A stretch of DNA of 64,000 nt from Cryptomeria japonica (lineage: Eukaryota; Streptophyta; Pinopsida; Cupressales; Cupressaceae): the NCBI RefSeq assembly GCF_030272615.1, contig NC_081413.1, positions 565,006,510 to 565,070,509 of the forward strand, given 5' to 3'. Position 1 is the first letter of the stretch. Each line of letters opens with the position of its first letter. Positions 45,363 through 58,770 of the stretch are shown here, one piece after another. The notes beneath the pieces were generated by a model, which saw only the letters and a list, made by a program, of their open reading frames with translations, was not told the DNA's origin and ran no database searches. Position numbers and translations under genes: made by a program.

Positions 45363-46893
45363 AGGCTCTTAAGTGAGTCACTGCAGAATGAACTTATGTC
45401 CAAAGCCATCGAACATGACTAAACACCTTTAAGTAGTAGCCCACCTGTTCTATTGATTGAGGATATTTGAGGTATAATTTAGTGCAAGAGCATAGAAGGT
45501 TTTGCTCCCAAGATACTCACCATACATATTTCCTTGAGTAGAAACATAGCTTTTTGAAAAGTCACTTGTGGCTTGATAAAAGTGGTGACTCCCCCATCAT
45601 AGGGATCATCTATTTGTTATGCTCGTGCAAGACTTAGTATATCACATCCTTACTTGCCATGGCGGGATTCATAAGGTATGTAGTACCAAAGTCGAAGAAA
45701 TATCAAGATGTGGGCTAAATTTATCACAACTGGCCATTTGACCTTAGGGATAAAGAGTGTTTGAAGTGTGTTCGTTTTATAGACCTAGTGCAAATTGAGC
45801 CGACTTCAGGCTTTGGAAATACACCTTAAAATGAATCTAAAGGAAGGGTCAGAAACAAGTCCAAGGATTGGGTTAATCTAGACCCATACTCATTTGTGCC
45901 TTTGAGGCTACAATCTTGTGTTTTTGTGCTTGCTTTGTTTTCTTGTCAAAGAAAAATCAGAAAATCAATTCCAAAAACAAAGTATTCGTCCAACATCTGT
46001 CAACACAACCAAAAACATCAAAAACAAAGTGCAAACAACAAAGAGACAAAATTTATGACCATTCTTCACATCTTGCGAAAGAAGAAGTGTCATCAGAATA
46101 TTACCTTGAAAAGAAGACCATTAAGCTCAAAGGCTTTGATCAAAAGGAGGAAACTCTTCTATATCAATCGACAAATCTTTGTCTCCCATAGAGTCTTTCT
46201 ACATCGCATGCGTCTATACCTTCAAGGTAAAACAAACGAATTTGATTCTGAATCATTGAACCGCAGAGCTTTTATGCAATATAGAGCTCTAAGTTATCAC
46301 AAAAATCAAAGAGGAAAGATTAATCCCAACTTTTTCCCCAACATCTGTATCACCTACAACACAGCTCGAGAAGTGCCAACAACACCTGAAAGGGAAGAAG
46401 TAGAGTTTGTTCCATTTGTGACACAAAGTTTTTATTGAAAGTTGAAAAACAAAACATCCATCATCTTATTCATACATCATCACTTCATCATCAATCCATC
46501 CCAAAAAAATTCTCAAAGCATTAAGAGGTTCTTGTCCCAAATTCTCTTTTTAGATATTGCTTGAAATCAAACACATCACATCACTTTTTAGATTGTTTCT
46601 ACATCTAGGATAAGCTCATCCTAAGAGACACATCTACGCAGGTTAAAACTAGTTCATGAGTGAATCCTCTCATTACTAGGTAGTTAAATCTGTAACACAT
46701 CTCAGATTTCTCTGCACCTTATCACATCCAAACTTATCAAACAAACAAGCAATTCAAAGAAGGAATTTCGGTTACATCTACCTTAAAGTGCTAGAGATCC
46801 CCATACAGCACAAATCACCAACCAATCAATCTTTCATTTCATCACCACTCATCATCATCTTCAATCAACTTCAAAAACAAACTTGCAAACAAA

Positions 46894-49800
46894 ATGGCTC
46901 AAACCCGATCACGATCAAGGCAACGAGAAATAGAAATTGAGGAAGAAGAGGACAACCTCAATGAATTTCAAGAAGCACTTGGAGGAAATGGGAATGATGA
47001 AAACCCAGGTACACCCACTCCTTCAACAATCGAAAGGGTTCAGCATAATCCTCATTTTAATAGATTATTTGATGAAATACTAAGGAGCAACGCAGATGCT
47101 CACTTCTTAAAACTCGCTCCAGAAGGAGCCAAACTCCCCTCAGACTTTGATCTTGCCCAATTAAGACAAGCATCAGAAAGACAAAGTCGTCATGAGGAGG
47201 AAAGGCATAGAGATCCCATCAGATATAACATCCCTCGAGGTAACCCACCACCTCCTCCTCCAAATGAAATGGAGATGTTGCGGCAACAAGTCGAGAATCT
47301 CGCCCAACAACTTCATAGTGGTGTTAAGACCAATCAATTCTCACTCAATGACATCTGTCCCTATCCGTTTGATAGGAATCTTTATATGCCACCCTTTCCA
47401 CGCGGGTTCGAAACACCAAAATTCAAAAAATATAGAGGAAAGGGAGATCCCCGCGATCATGTCCGAGAATTTCATTCCGCTTGTCTCGAAGTCGCATATG
47501 AAGACACATACTTAATGCGCCTTTTTCCCCAAAGCTTGGGAGGAACAACCACATCATGGTTTTCCCGACTACCAGGTGGCATAAGAACATTTGAGGAACT
47601 CATCCAGAAGTTCCTATCTCATTACTCTTATAATATTGAACGCGACATCACCATGGCTGATCTATGCAACACCAAACAAAAACCAGGTGAATTATTCTCA
47701 GTATTCCTGCAACGATGGCGCCAAATGTCTAGCAGACGTTCTCTTCAGTTACCTGAACGAGAACTAGTGGAAATTTTCATTTCCAACTTAAATGAAGAAA
47801 TGGAATTTCACCTGGATGTCAAAGACACCGATTCTTTTAACGATATGATCACCAAGGGTATAAAATGTGAAAGGGCACTCATCAAAAAAGGACTCATCAA
47901 GATCTTTAATGAACCCAAAGATGGTCCTCGCCCGCGCTTCAATAGTGATAAACCAAACTTCTGGAACAAGAATAAGAATATCGTCAACGATGGAGTTGTG
48001 GATGCTCGGACTGTCCAAAATGCACAACCTGTGGTTCGGTTTGCAGGACAAAATCCTCCACCTCAAAATAACACAAATGTTCTTCCTAATCAAGGTCGCA
48101 TCACATCTCATGATGAACCAAGACCTCGTCCACAAAAACAAAAACGCACATACACTCCCTTAGGGGAACCCATTGAAACAGTGATGCGAAAACTCATTTC
48201 TCAAAATTTGATCACTCTACCTAAGCTATCAAACTATGAGCCTCAGGTCAAACCGGCATGGTGGAGAGATACTGAACATTGTGAGTTCCATCAAGGAAGA
48301 GGACACAAGACAAGTAATTGTCACCGATTGAAAGATCTCATTCAAGATCTTATTGATCGAGGAGAAATTGAAATTGAAGGGCATGACCCAAAAACAACCA
48401 ATAATGATCATCAGATGTTCAAAAATCCACTTCCATCGCAAGATCAAAGGGGTCCCTCCACGTCCAGACGAGGTCCTGATACCACTGATTATACGCAAGC
48501 TGCGTATAATTACACTGTCAATCACCTGTATGATGCCAGTGAACAAATTGCAACTATCACCTTCAAAAATCCCACCTCAAATTGCAATGTTGTTACGCGT
48601 CGCGGCAAAGTTACCATCAAGGCAGCTCCACAAGGCACCACCTCCGTCCCAAAGCAATATAACCTTGTGGAACAATTAGACAAAACCCCTGCGCTCATAT
48701 CCATTTTAGAGCTATTACGCCTATCGCCATCTCATAAAACAATCTTGGATCAAGCACTCCAAGAGGCGTCAGTCCCTGCAAACTTGAACACAGACCAATT
48801 TCAAGCCATGGTTGGAAATCTCAAGTCATCACCTTGTCTCACTTTTTCTGAAAGTGACAACTCCTCTTTCCAACAACCGCATAACGCCTCACTCCACAGC
48901 GAAGGATTTATCAACCAGCATCGGATCAAGCGAGTCTTGATAGATAATGGAGCCGGCCTAAACATTTGTACACTACAGTTGGTCAAAGCACTGGGATATG
49001 CAATAGAATCAGTGGATCCTCGCAAGAAGATCACCATCAAGGCCTATGATGATGCAGAGCGCTCATCCAAAGGAGCTGTGGTACTACCAATCCGAGTGGG
49101 CCCTGTGGTAAAGCATATCATTTGTCAGGTTTTGGACCTTCCTCTGCCATATAACCTATTATTAGGGAGACCTTGGATACATGCCATGCAAGCCGTTCCA
49201 TCTACCTACCATCAATGTATCAAGTTCCCACATAATGGTGTAGAGATCACAATCCTGGGTGATGCAAATCCCTTTGCTTTTTGCCATAATATCAACCATC
49301 AACCAAAGATTACTGTTCCTAATAATCGGGAAGCCATTTCCTCCACATCATATGTAAATCCCACCTCTCTTGCCAGTTCAAACACTCCTATACCCAAGCA
49401 AGAGAAGCTTAAGATGAAAGTCGCAGAGGAAGGTCCTGGGGAATATAACTTGAGTCAGCCCTTTTGTGTAGGACAAATGCCTACTTCTCCTAGAACACAT
49501 GGTAAACCCCAGCAATTAGTCCAAAAATCCATAGTCACGCCCGCATGTGCTTTAACGCCTTTCATCCTTGGAAAGAGTCAAGAGGAAGAGACACAAGATG
49601 AGGACCTAGCGGACTGGATCTATAAAGATCCCATCACCACTGACAAACCACAAGTTACACTTCCTACGGACCAGTATGGTAAAGGCCTCCTCATTATGCA
49701 AAGAATGGGGTATGATGGTCAAAGTGCTTTGGGATCCTGCAAACAAGGACGACAAGAACCACTGCTGCCAGAGTTCAAACCCAAAGGTAATACAGGCCTA

Positions 49801-51108
49801 GGCTTTGAAAAAGAAGTCCTTCCTAAACTCAGATTCAAAGGCAAACCCAAAAAACCATTTTGCCCACCTACTGCAAAGAGGACACCTTATATAATCAAAG
49901 CACCATCAAGCACCATCCCCACTGCCCCATCGAGGCTCATGACTCTACCGCAATCATCTACAATACCAATCATCCCACCAAACGAACCAGTAATACCATC
50001 AATAACACCAATAGTAGCAGCAACTACATTGGAACCCGCAGTAACATCTATGGCACCAGCCGTTCCAACAGCAGCCACTAAATCAACACTACCAATACTT
50101 CCAGTAACAAATCCTTTAAACCCCATCACAGTTCCTACAGCACCGATCACTACAAAGATACATAAACCAATCACACCTGCCGTGTTTAATTCCAAAGACA
50201 TCCCAGTATGGTATAGCAATCGGATGCTGGAGAGTGATTCAGAGACCGACTCACATGAGTGGGAATTTGATTCTGTACAACTTAACACTTTAGATGAGGA
50301 AGACACATCACCACCTCCGCCACGCAAAGACATTCCTGTTTACGGAGAAGCACAGATAAAGACCACTTGGGTACCTGAGCTGGAAACATCTTCCACAGAC
50401 CCTACGTCTCATCCTACGCCTGATTCTGACAGGGAGAGTACCATCAACGACCTTCACCACACTGTCTTGACCCTCACTGATACCTCTAACGAACTTAATC
50501 TAATCGATGAAATAATGCCCATTATCTACCCTGAACTCATCGAATGGAACCAACCAAATTCCCCATGTCTTGACCTCTTCCAAAACGATGAGGCTATCAT
50601 TGACTTTTTGGAATTACGGGATAATTTACCAAGCGGGGATCACAAAGCTGGATTCGCCATTGAACTTAATAGCGCAACATACTTTGGGGCGGATGCCAAA
50701 CCCTTTAGCTGCAAAAATATAACATTAAAACATGGATCTTCCAGTGAAAACCACACTGTGGCACTGTTTGATCCAACAAAAGTAAAAAGAAAGAGCGTAT
50801 CCAATGGTGAAAACCTCTCTGAGGCGCCTGAGGATGAAGGGTTTGACATTCTCCCTGATAGTACACAACAGGAACGATCAATGATTCTTATCGAGGAAAC
50901 CAAAGAATACAATGTGGGGACTCCTGACAATCCTCATATTATACATCTGGCATCCCTTCTCACTCCAGAGGAACAACCTAAATTTATAGAGTTCTTCCAG
51001 AAGCGTCAGATCAACTTTGCATGGTCATATGCGGACATGCCTGGGCTTGATCCTGATTTAGTCATGCATCATCTCACCGTAGCAAAAGGAGCCAAACCTG
51101 TCAAGTAG
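46894..51108 (+). pseudogene. gag-protease part of the Tat-like polyprotein
   Basis: 1404 residues from ATG 46894 to TAG 51106-51108, in frame with pol. The N-terminus is charged; a short coiled-coil-like stretch (MEMLRQQVENLAQQL) lies near residue 128. The retrotransposon gag domain lies about residues 165-300 (GKGDPRDHVREFH, TSWFSRLPGG, RWRQM). A zinc-knuckle-like CEFHQGRGHKTSNC lies near 462. An aspartic protease with VLIDNGAGLNI near 682 and LLGRPWI near 766 follows. A G-patch-like segment near 927 (YGKGLLIMQRMGYDG ... GLGF) precedes a Thr/Pro/Ala-rich linker and an acidic stretch. The C-terminus (FAWSYADMPGLDP) is the usual lead into RT. The TAG replaces a residue just before KLRKMHP, where these elements normally have Gln. 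It could be decay or a readthrough site. Confidence 0.9.
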
Positions 51109-54100
51109 AAGCTTCGTAAAATGCATCCCCAGATTGCAGTGCTAGTCAAAACAGAACTCAAGAAACTCCTGGATGTTGGTTTCATTAGACCAATTGATTA
51201 TGCAGCATGGATCTCCAATATTGTGCCTGTCGGCAAACCAAAAGGGGGCATCCGCATTTGTACAGACTTCAGAGATCTAAATAAGGCATGTCCTAAGGAT
51301 GACTTTCCCCTACCAAATATTGACATCATAGTGGATCTAACAGCAGGACATGCCATGCTTTCACTCATGGATGGCTTTTTAGGATACAATCAAATAAAGA
51401 TCGCACCAGAGGATCAACATAAGACAGCCTTCACATGTCCATGGGGCACATACTGCTGGAATGTAATGCCTTTTGGTCTAAAGAATGCAGGAGCGACCTA
51501 TCAAAGAGCAATGACCACCATCTTCCATGACATGATGCATACTTTGATGGAAGATTATGTGGATGACTTACTAGCAAAATCACTTACTAGAGAAGGACAT
51601 CTCCACATCTTAGATCAAATCTTTGATAGACTGGAACAATATCATGTTCGACTCAACCCAAAGAAATGTGTCTTCGTAGTGACCTCCGGGAAGCTTCTAG
51701 GATACATTGTCTCAAGCAAAGGCATTGAGGTAGATCCAGCAAAGGTTAAGGCAATCATGGACATGCCACCTCCAAGGAATATCAGTCAGCTAAGGACACT
51801 ACAAGGACGACTTCAATCCATCCGCAGATTCATTGCACAATTGGCTGATAAGTGTCACCCATTCACACACCTGCTACATAAGAACATCCGCTTTCAGTGG
51901 GATGACAAATGCCAGCAAGCATTTCAGGCACTCAAAAACTATCTCATGAATCCACCATTGTTGATGCCACCAGATCCAAGTAGACCATTGTTACTTTATA
52001 TCTCAGCAACAAGTATAGCACTGGGGGTACTACTGGCACAACATAATGCAGAAGGAAAAGAGTGTGCTGTATACTACATCTCTCGCACATTGGTTGGCTA
52101 TGAACTCAATTACACACCTATTGAGCGAGCTTGCCTAGCAGTAATCCTAGCAGCCACTAAATTGCGGCACTATCTATTAACACACAAGGTACAACTCATC
52201 GCAAAGATTGATCCACTCAAGTATTTACTTAGTAAAGCAGCATTGACAGGCCGCTTGGCCAAATGGGTGATGATTCTAAGTGAATTTGACATTGAGTATG
52301 TAGACCGTAAAGCTATCAAAGGTCAAGTTATTGCAGATCAGTTGGCTGATGCACCACTCACAGGCGATCATCCTCTCATTTCCAATTTTCCAAATGAAGA
52401 GATATTCATGCTCACAGAAGCACAGCCATGGAAACTATATTTTGATGGTTCATACACTAGGCATGGCTCGGGGGCAGGCATTCTGTTTATCACACCTCAA
52501 GGTGATAGCATCCCGAAGTCTTACAGGCTCACATTTCCATGCACCAACAATATAGCAGAGTATGAGGCTTTGATCACAGGACTCAGATTAGCCATACAAT
52601 GGAAATTACAAGAACTACAAGTATATGGCGACTCCCAACTAGTCATTCGCCAAGCAACAGATGAATATCAAACCAAAGATGATAAACTCATGCCATACAA
52701 GCAAATGGTGGACACTCTAAAGACATCATTTACTACTATCACCTTTGAGCAGATACCAAGAGATCAGAATCGAGCTGCTGACGCTATGGCTACTATCGCA
52801 TCTCTCCTAGATCTTCCACAGAATTCAACACGCTATGAGTTCTTGGTCGAACAGCTTTGGATCCCCGCTTATAATATCCCTGAATCCGAGATGATATGTC
52901 GCCTGGTCAGTTCCGAATCCCCATGGTACGGTGAGTTCTACACCTATCTTCGTGATCATACCCTTCCTCCCAACCAATCAAATAACCAATGTAAAACCTT
53001 CATTCGCCAAACTGCTCGATATACCATTATTGCCGAAACCCTATACCGACGCGGTCTTGATGGTACTCTCCTTCGATGTCTGGAACAAGATGAGATAACA
53101 AAGGCCTTAGAAGAGGTACATGAAGGAATTTGCGGGACTCACTCAAGTGGTCCATCACTAGCCAAGAAGATCATGCGAGCTGGATACTATTGGCCATCTA
53201 TGGAAAAGGATTCCTACTACTTTGTCAGGAAATGCAAGAAATGTCAAGTTCACGGTGACCTGATACATGCACCAGCCCAGGAACTACAACCAATCACAAC
53301 ACCATGGCCTTTTTGTCAATGGGGCCTTGACCTTGTGGGTAAGATTCATCCATCTTCATCCAATGGCCATAAGTTCATTATTACCGCCACCGAATATTTC
53401 ACCAAGTGGATCGAAGCTGTTCCACTTACCCAAGTCACCGGCAAGCAGATCGCCTCATTCATCCTCAACTACATCATCTGCCGGTATGGTGTGCCCATGT
53501 CCATCATCACAGATAATGGTCTTCCTTTCAAAAATCAGGATGTCCGTGAACTATGTGAGAAATTTCATATCCAACACCGCTTTTCCACTCCCTATTACCC
53601 ACAAGGCAATGGTCAGGCTGAAGCATCCAATAAAAACATATTGAGGATCCTAAAGAAGACAGTCAATGATGTCGGCCGTGATTGGCATGTTCAACTAAAT
53701 CCAGCGCTATGGGCATATCGAACTAGCATTCGGACCCCTACAGGTGCAACTCCTTATTCATTGGTCTATGGTGCAAAAGCTATCTTACCTATTGAGGTCG
53801 AGATACCATCACTATGGGTTTCCTTGCACAATCTCATTGATGATGAAGCATACAGAGTCTCATGCCTTCAGGACTTAGAGTTACTTGATGAGAAACGACA
53901 AGCTACATACAATCACCTCAAAGCCTATCAGCAGCGCATGAGCAGAAGCTAGAATCACCGAGTTAGACCTCGTACATTTGAGGTAGGTGATCTTGTTCTA
54001 CGAGAGAATCCTCGCAACCAACCAAATAGAGAACATCAAGGCAAGTTTGAATCAAACTGGCTGGGCCCATATGTTGTCACTGCTATGTTCAGGTCCGGGG

Positions 54101-54180
54101 CATATCAGCTGGCTACATCAGAAGGAGAACCACTTGCAGAGCCAATCAATAGCATGCACCTCAAAAGGTTTTATACCTAA
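51109..54180 (+). pseudogene. pol part of the Tat-like polyprotein: RT, dual RNase H, integrase
   Basis: Continues the gag frame after the TAG; the first ATG is 51121. RT spans about residues 1-250 with YVDD intact near 145 and KGGIRICTDFRDLN upstream. A first RNase H-like domain (about 285-400) lacks the usual catalytic Asp (YISATSIALG). The second (about 433-560) keeps all four acidic positions: YFDGSYT, AEYEAL, VYGDSQL and NRAADAM. Integrase has the H-H-C-C zinc fold (HEGICGTH ... CKKC, 665-715) and the DDE residues in GLDLVG, TDNGLPF and GNGQAEASN. TAG at 53950-53952 interrupts just before the C-terminal domain (RPRTFEVGDLVLR), and the frame ends in TAA at 54178-54180. This copy would need readthrough or helper proteins. 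Confidence 0.92.
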
Positions 54181-56830
54181 GGTGTACAGAGCATCAGGCT
54201 CCCCTACATACTAGAAAATACCAAAAACATTCAGAAAAATGTCCTGAAGAAAATACAAAAACATTCACAAAAGTAAAGAAAAAAAATCATGCATCCAAAC
54301 GGTGAACAACCACTCCGGTGGCACCTTGGGTAAGTACGATGGTGAAAACCTGGCAAACAGGCACCACTCGTAAAGGCACTGGCTCCAGTATTTTTCAGGC
54401 TCGTTGCTATCACATTCATGCATACATACATCCATCCATCCAAACCATGGCTTGTTATTTGATCTGCAATTAAGAAAATACTCCATGCGTCTAGCATCCC
54501 ACCTTTTCATAGTCAGGTCTACAAACTAGGGGCAATACCCTTACCCTCGTGATGGACGTGGATTCTACATTGTCTTATGTGTAATTACGCTCTTCATTTA
54601 TGCAATCATCAGAAAAAATCAAAAACATTCAAAAATGACTCTCGAAAATATCAAAATCATTCAAAAATGACTCACAAAATCCAAAAAACATCGGAAAACC
54701 CATCAAAAATCACACAAAAACATGGCAACACCTTGTACATATTTATCCATGCAGATACCAAAATAAACATTGACACAATACTCACAAAATGACCACTTAT
54801 CAATCAACCAACACAATCGACTTCAACAAATCCAAACTGTCTTTAAAACAAGGATGCATCCTTCCTTCTCAAAAACAAAGACAAGATGACATTTTCTTTG
54901 ACAAGAAAATTCTGTTAGGCTATCAAATACTTGGTTGATTTGTGAGTACAATCGTTTGTTTATCTGTATCGAAATCTTTTAGCATTGTTTTGTATCGTTT
55001 GCACATTATTCCGATGAAGTTCTGAGGCATGTACTAATGGTGTCTACGTGGGAAGTTCACCAAGCTACGTGATCTTATGCAAAATGCAGTCATAGATCAC
55101 TACGGCTTGCTGACTACAGCGTATACCTCGACCATATGGGCATGAACCATTACCAAGGATCCATATTCTTTATTCTTTATGCATATATACTGTTTGTTTA
55201 CAGGTACAATGCTCATTCTTTGGTTCCTCTTCCTCCAAATTGGATAAAGGTTTTATTTCTTAGTACGGTATGCACTTGTCTCAGGATATGATCAGCCTAA
55301 GATCAAGGAGGACGATCCAAGTCATGCACGAAAGAAGATAATCCTTGTCTGTTCCGCAAGCAATACTCTGGTCGACTTGACCCTTATATCAAGTCGTTTG
55401 TATTAACTTGCTATATTAAAATCCATGAAAGAAATACTCAGGTCATCTTGAATTATTGTGTCAAGTTGCTTGTATTCTCTTCCAACATTTTAAAGCTCAA
55501 TGATGAAAATAGAGCACTATGGATCGTCATTTCACCTCATCTGTTTATATCTTGCATTCCGTTGCATATCACCCATCCACTCATTCATTCATATATAGGC
55601 TTTTACATGCAAAAATGACTAATAAAAACTGGTCTTGGATACAATCACGACCGAGTACTCTAATACATCATCAATGCATCATGCAAAGTCTTAAAAACCT
55701 TGCATTCCTCATGGACATATCATCATTACATTTAGGTGCATCTTGCATTGCGACCATTCATGTCATTTTTAAACTTAAACAATGCATCTAGTTCATTATT
55801 GACATTAGTTTTCATTAAAAATCATTTTCATCATTGCATCAATCATAAATAATTAGATTCATTCATGGGATCAAATTGTCTTTGGTTGTTTTAAATCATT
55901 TACTCAACATTTCATCCAGTGTAAATTATCCATTATCATCTTATCAACTTATTATTACACACATCCATTTATCCATTTAGTTACAAAGTGCATTCATTCA
56001 TTCATTAATAAACATCTTATTATGTTCATTTTAGGATTCATTTCACATCGCATTCATTATCCTCTTTTTAATTGTATTAAGGTACAATTATTACAAATAT
56101 TAGTTATAGTATCATCCCACTTTCATATTTAATGCATTTTAGATTCATAAGACCATTTGTTTACAAAACATTGGTTCATACCATTTCATATATCCATTTT
56201 ACGTATGCATTTAAAACACATTATCATATAAACATTTGTACTTTACATTTGTTTATCCATCTGCGTTCATTTACCACATTATCATATAAACATTTGCACT
56301 TAAACATTTTGTTTATCCATATTACATTCATCTAAACACATCTCGATGCATATCCATACATAAAATCATTCATCTAACCATTACATTAACATCGTCACAT
56401 AAATCATCTTATCAATGCATCGCAATAGGAAACACCATAAATCCTGTTCATACATCAAAACATAAGCATATATCATCCTGGCATTCCATACATAAAGCAT
56501 TACATCACAAATCGAATACATCATATATATGTAAACCTGCATTCATATGTCAGTATCTCACATCATAAATCATCATAAAAACATGCATAAAAGAAACATC
56601 TCATCAAATGCATACATGTACACATATACATCTAAGCAATAAATCATCATCATGCATCAACATCCATACATCATCACATGCATAATCATCACAAATATGG
56701 GATCCCCTCATATATATCATCTCATATATCAGAGTACAATGAAGTCTACAAAAATCGGCTACCAAGAGCCATCCAAGATACAGTTCAAAAATAGACAAAT
56801 GATACAAAACATGTATGCAAAAATGCTCTC
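54181..56830 (+). repeat. Non-coding 3' region with CATT-rich repeats
   Basis: No coding features. 54590-54700 has repeated CATTCAAAAATGACTC phrases. 55540-56680 is dominated by CATTCATTCAT and CATCATA words, including a roughly 57-bp duplication with TTATCATATAAACATTTG at 56221 and 56279. Such composition is common in the untranslated 3' part of Tat/Ogre elements. Confidence 0.6.
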
Positions 56831-58770
56831 TCAAATGCCACTCTGGCCAGATGCTGTACCACCACCACCCCTACCTACTCCCCCACTGGTACCTGCACCA
56901 CCTAATCCATCTCTCCGTGGAGGCCTCATCGAACCCCCACTCCCTCCTGCATCCCCTGATCTCTCCTGACGTAGAGGACCCATCACACCCCCACTGCTCT
57001 GCATCCTCTGCGATCGCTCGGATCTGGCCTGCCGCATCTGTGAGTAACTGAGTGCTTGCTGGCTGATCGGTACCACTTGCTCATATAACCCCCGCCAGTA
57101 CTCTATCTCCGCCTGAGCTCGCCGCATCTCCCTCATAACCTCCCCTGAAGGCCCCTGTGCACCAGTCCGCACTCTCTCCTGCAACTCCGCCAATCTCTCC
57201 ACCACAATATCTCTCTCCCGCAGCACCACTGTCAGCTCTGACTCACGTGCAAATAGCTGCACATCTCTAGCTGCTACCTCCGCCTCCAATCTCTCTACCT
57301 GGGTCTGCAAATAACCTATCATGTGCTCCCGCAGATCCCCAGTAGCTCCCTCCCCCATGGCCATGGCTGCCGCACCTGTATCATCCCCTCCACTAGGTCC
57401 CTCCCCTGCACTACCCTCCCCTACACCTGTAGCCATCGGGATCTCTCTCTCCATCCCCCTCCCACTCAGCTGCACTCCTCCCTGCATCAAAGGTCCCTGT
57501 GATATCTGCAGTGGTAACCCCCCTCTCCCTCTCCGCTGTCTCGGCATCCCCATCCCTCCACCACCTCCTCCACCTCCTCCACCACCACCACCTCCTCCTC
57601 CTCCTCCTCCTCCTCCTTGGCCTCCTCCTCTCCGTCCTCATCCCCTCTCATCCTCAAACGATGGGATCGGCTCCGCTGGATCTGATATCCGTCGAATCGG
57701 GTGCACCGCCCGATACTGGGTATACTCTGCTGTAACCCCTGCATCAACGACCCTCGATCGTAGATCCCATGGCCTCGCCTGCAGTGTTCGGAACTCTGCC
57801 AGTGCCTGATCATACGGTAGCACTGGACCCCATGCATACCGCTCTCGAATAACTCGAGCATACTCTCCCGATCCGCTCGGCAGTCCCTGCTGCCGTCCAA
57901 ACTGCCTCATCACCCATCCCGGCACCTGTCTCTCTACATGATAAGAGGTCCTCCCAATGAGGAATCGGGTCATGAAGCAATACGGTAGTGCCTCTGCATC
58001 ATCCTCCCATGGCTCACACTCCAAGTATGGCCGCCAGATCACTGCATCCAAATCATCTAATGCCCGCCGCCACCACTCTATCTTCCCCAAGTGGGGCTGG
58101 CTCATCATACCACTATACATAAACATATAGGGCTGGTCCACGGCTCGGAATCTCAGACTCACTGGTCGAGTCACTGGTAAGTGCTCCCATGCCCACACAT
58201 GCAGCAGCGTCATGCCCACTGCTAGAGACCCCCGCCCTCTGTACACTACCTCATGTAACTCCTGATACATGTGCGCTAGCACGCACGGCCCCCAGGCATA
58301 TCGGGTCCCCTCTGTCACCATCATCTCTATCACCTATCCCCATCCGATCGCCAATCCATGTGACCGCCTGTCTGGACACAGAAGTCCTCCCATGATCCCT
58401 GACAAAACTACTGGAAGGGGCTCATATAGTGCCGCTATATCCTCCCAGGCAATCGACCCATCATCAATGAATACGTCCTCATCAAAAATCCTCTAGCAAG
58501 ACACTGTCCCCCAGGATTGATCATATGTGACCAGCTCTCCCCGAATCGGAATCCGGAGGATACGCCACACGTCCTCCAATGTCACCGTCATCTCTCCCTG
58601 AGCCAGATGGAACGTGCAAGTCTCACTATGCCATCGCTCTGCTAATGCTGTAATCAGGCCGTGATTCATCCGAATCATGGGCATATGCATCACCTCATAG
58701 AGCCCAGTAGCCGCAATACAATCTATATCTAGCTGTGTCAAACGATCTCGCAACCCCTATGTCGCGGGGT
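56831..58770 (-). pseudogene. Antisense plant mobile domain (PMD) ORF inside the Tat-like element
   Basis: A minus-strand frame runs from about 58770 to 56831, broken by TAG 58759-58757, TAG 58495-58493, TAG 58336-58334 and TGA 57640-57638. The first segment has the PMD signature LITALAERWHSETCTFHL followed by GEMTVTLEDVWRILRIPIRG. The middle (58333-57641) is Trp- and Arg-rich with EWWRRALDDLD and fits the rest of the domain. Then come a Gly-rich stretch coded by the GGA/GGT microsatellite and a coiled-coil-like C-terminus (QTQVERLEAEVAARDVQL, RRAQAEIEYW). PMD proteins occur both as host silencing factors of the MAIN/MAIL1 type and in transposons. Antisense accessory ORFs are known in Tat elements. 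The start is uncertain, since no ATG is linked in frame upstream. Confidence 0.78.
57555..57616. repeat. (CCT)n/(CCA)n trinucleotide tract
   Basis: A run of CCACCTCCT followed by ten CTC/CCT triplets, coding the Gly-rich linker on the minus strand. Probably hypervariable. Confidence 0.9.

Larger units (their letters stand above)
44533..46893 (+). other. Leader of the Tat-like element
   Basis: About 2.4 kb between the motif array and gag. No frame in it has domain features; an antisense frame at 44950-45354 and a plus frame at 45896-46438 are not supported as genes. It contains a strong splice-donor-like CAG/GTGAGA and a 9-bp hairpin. Ogre-type elements are known to splice, so the leader may hold an intron. 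Confidence 0.6.

Noticed and set aside
45896-46438. 180-codon plus frame in the Tat-like leader
   Set aside because: Basic, low-complexity composition without a domain, upstream of the true gag start; not enough to call a gene.
54231-54510. Overlapping 81- and 88-codon antisense frames after pol
   Set aside because: Two frames overlap without domain features in the untranslated 3' region.
57321-57809. Pro-rich plus frame of 162 codons
   Set aside because: It is the complement of the Gly-rich PMD linker and microsatellite.
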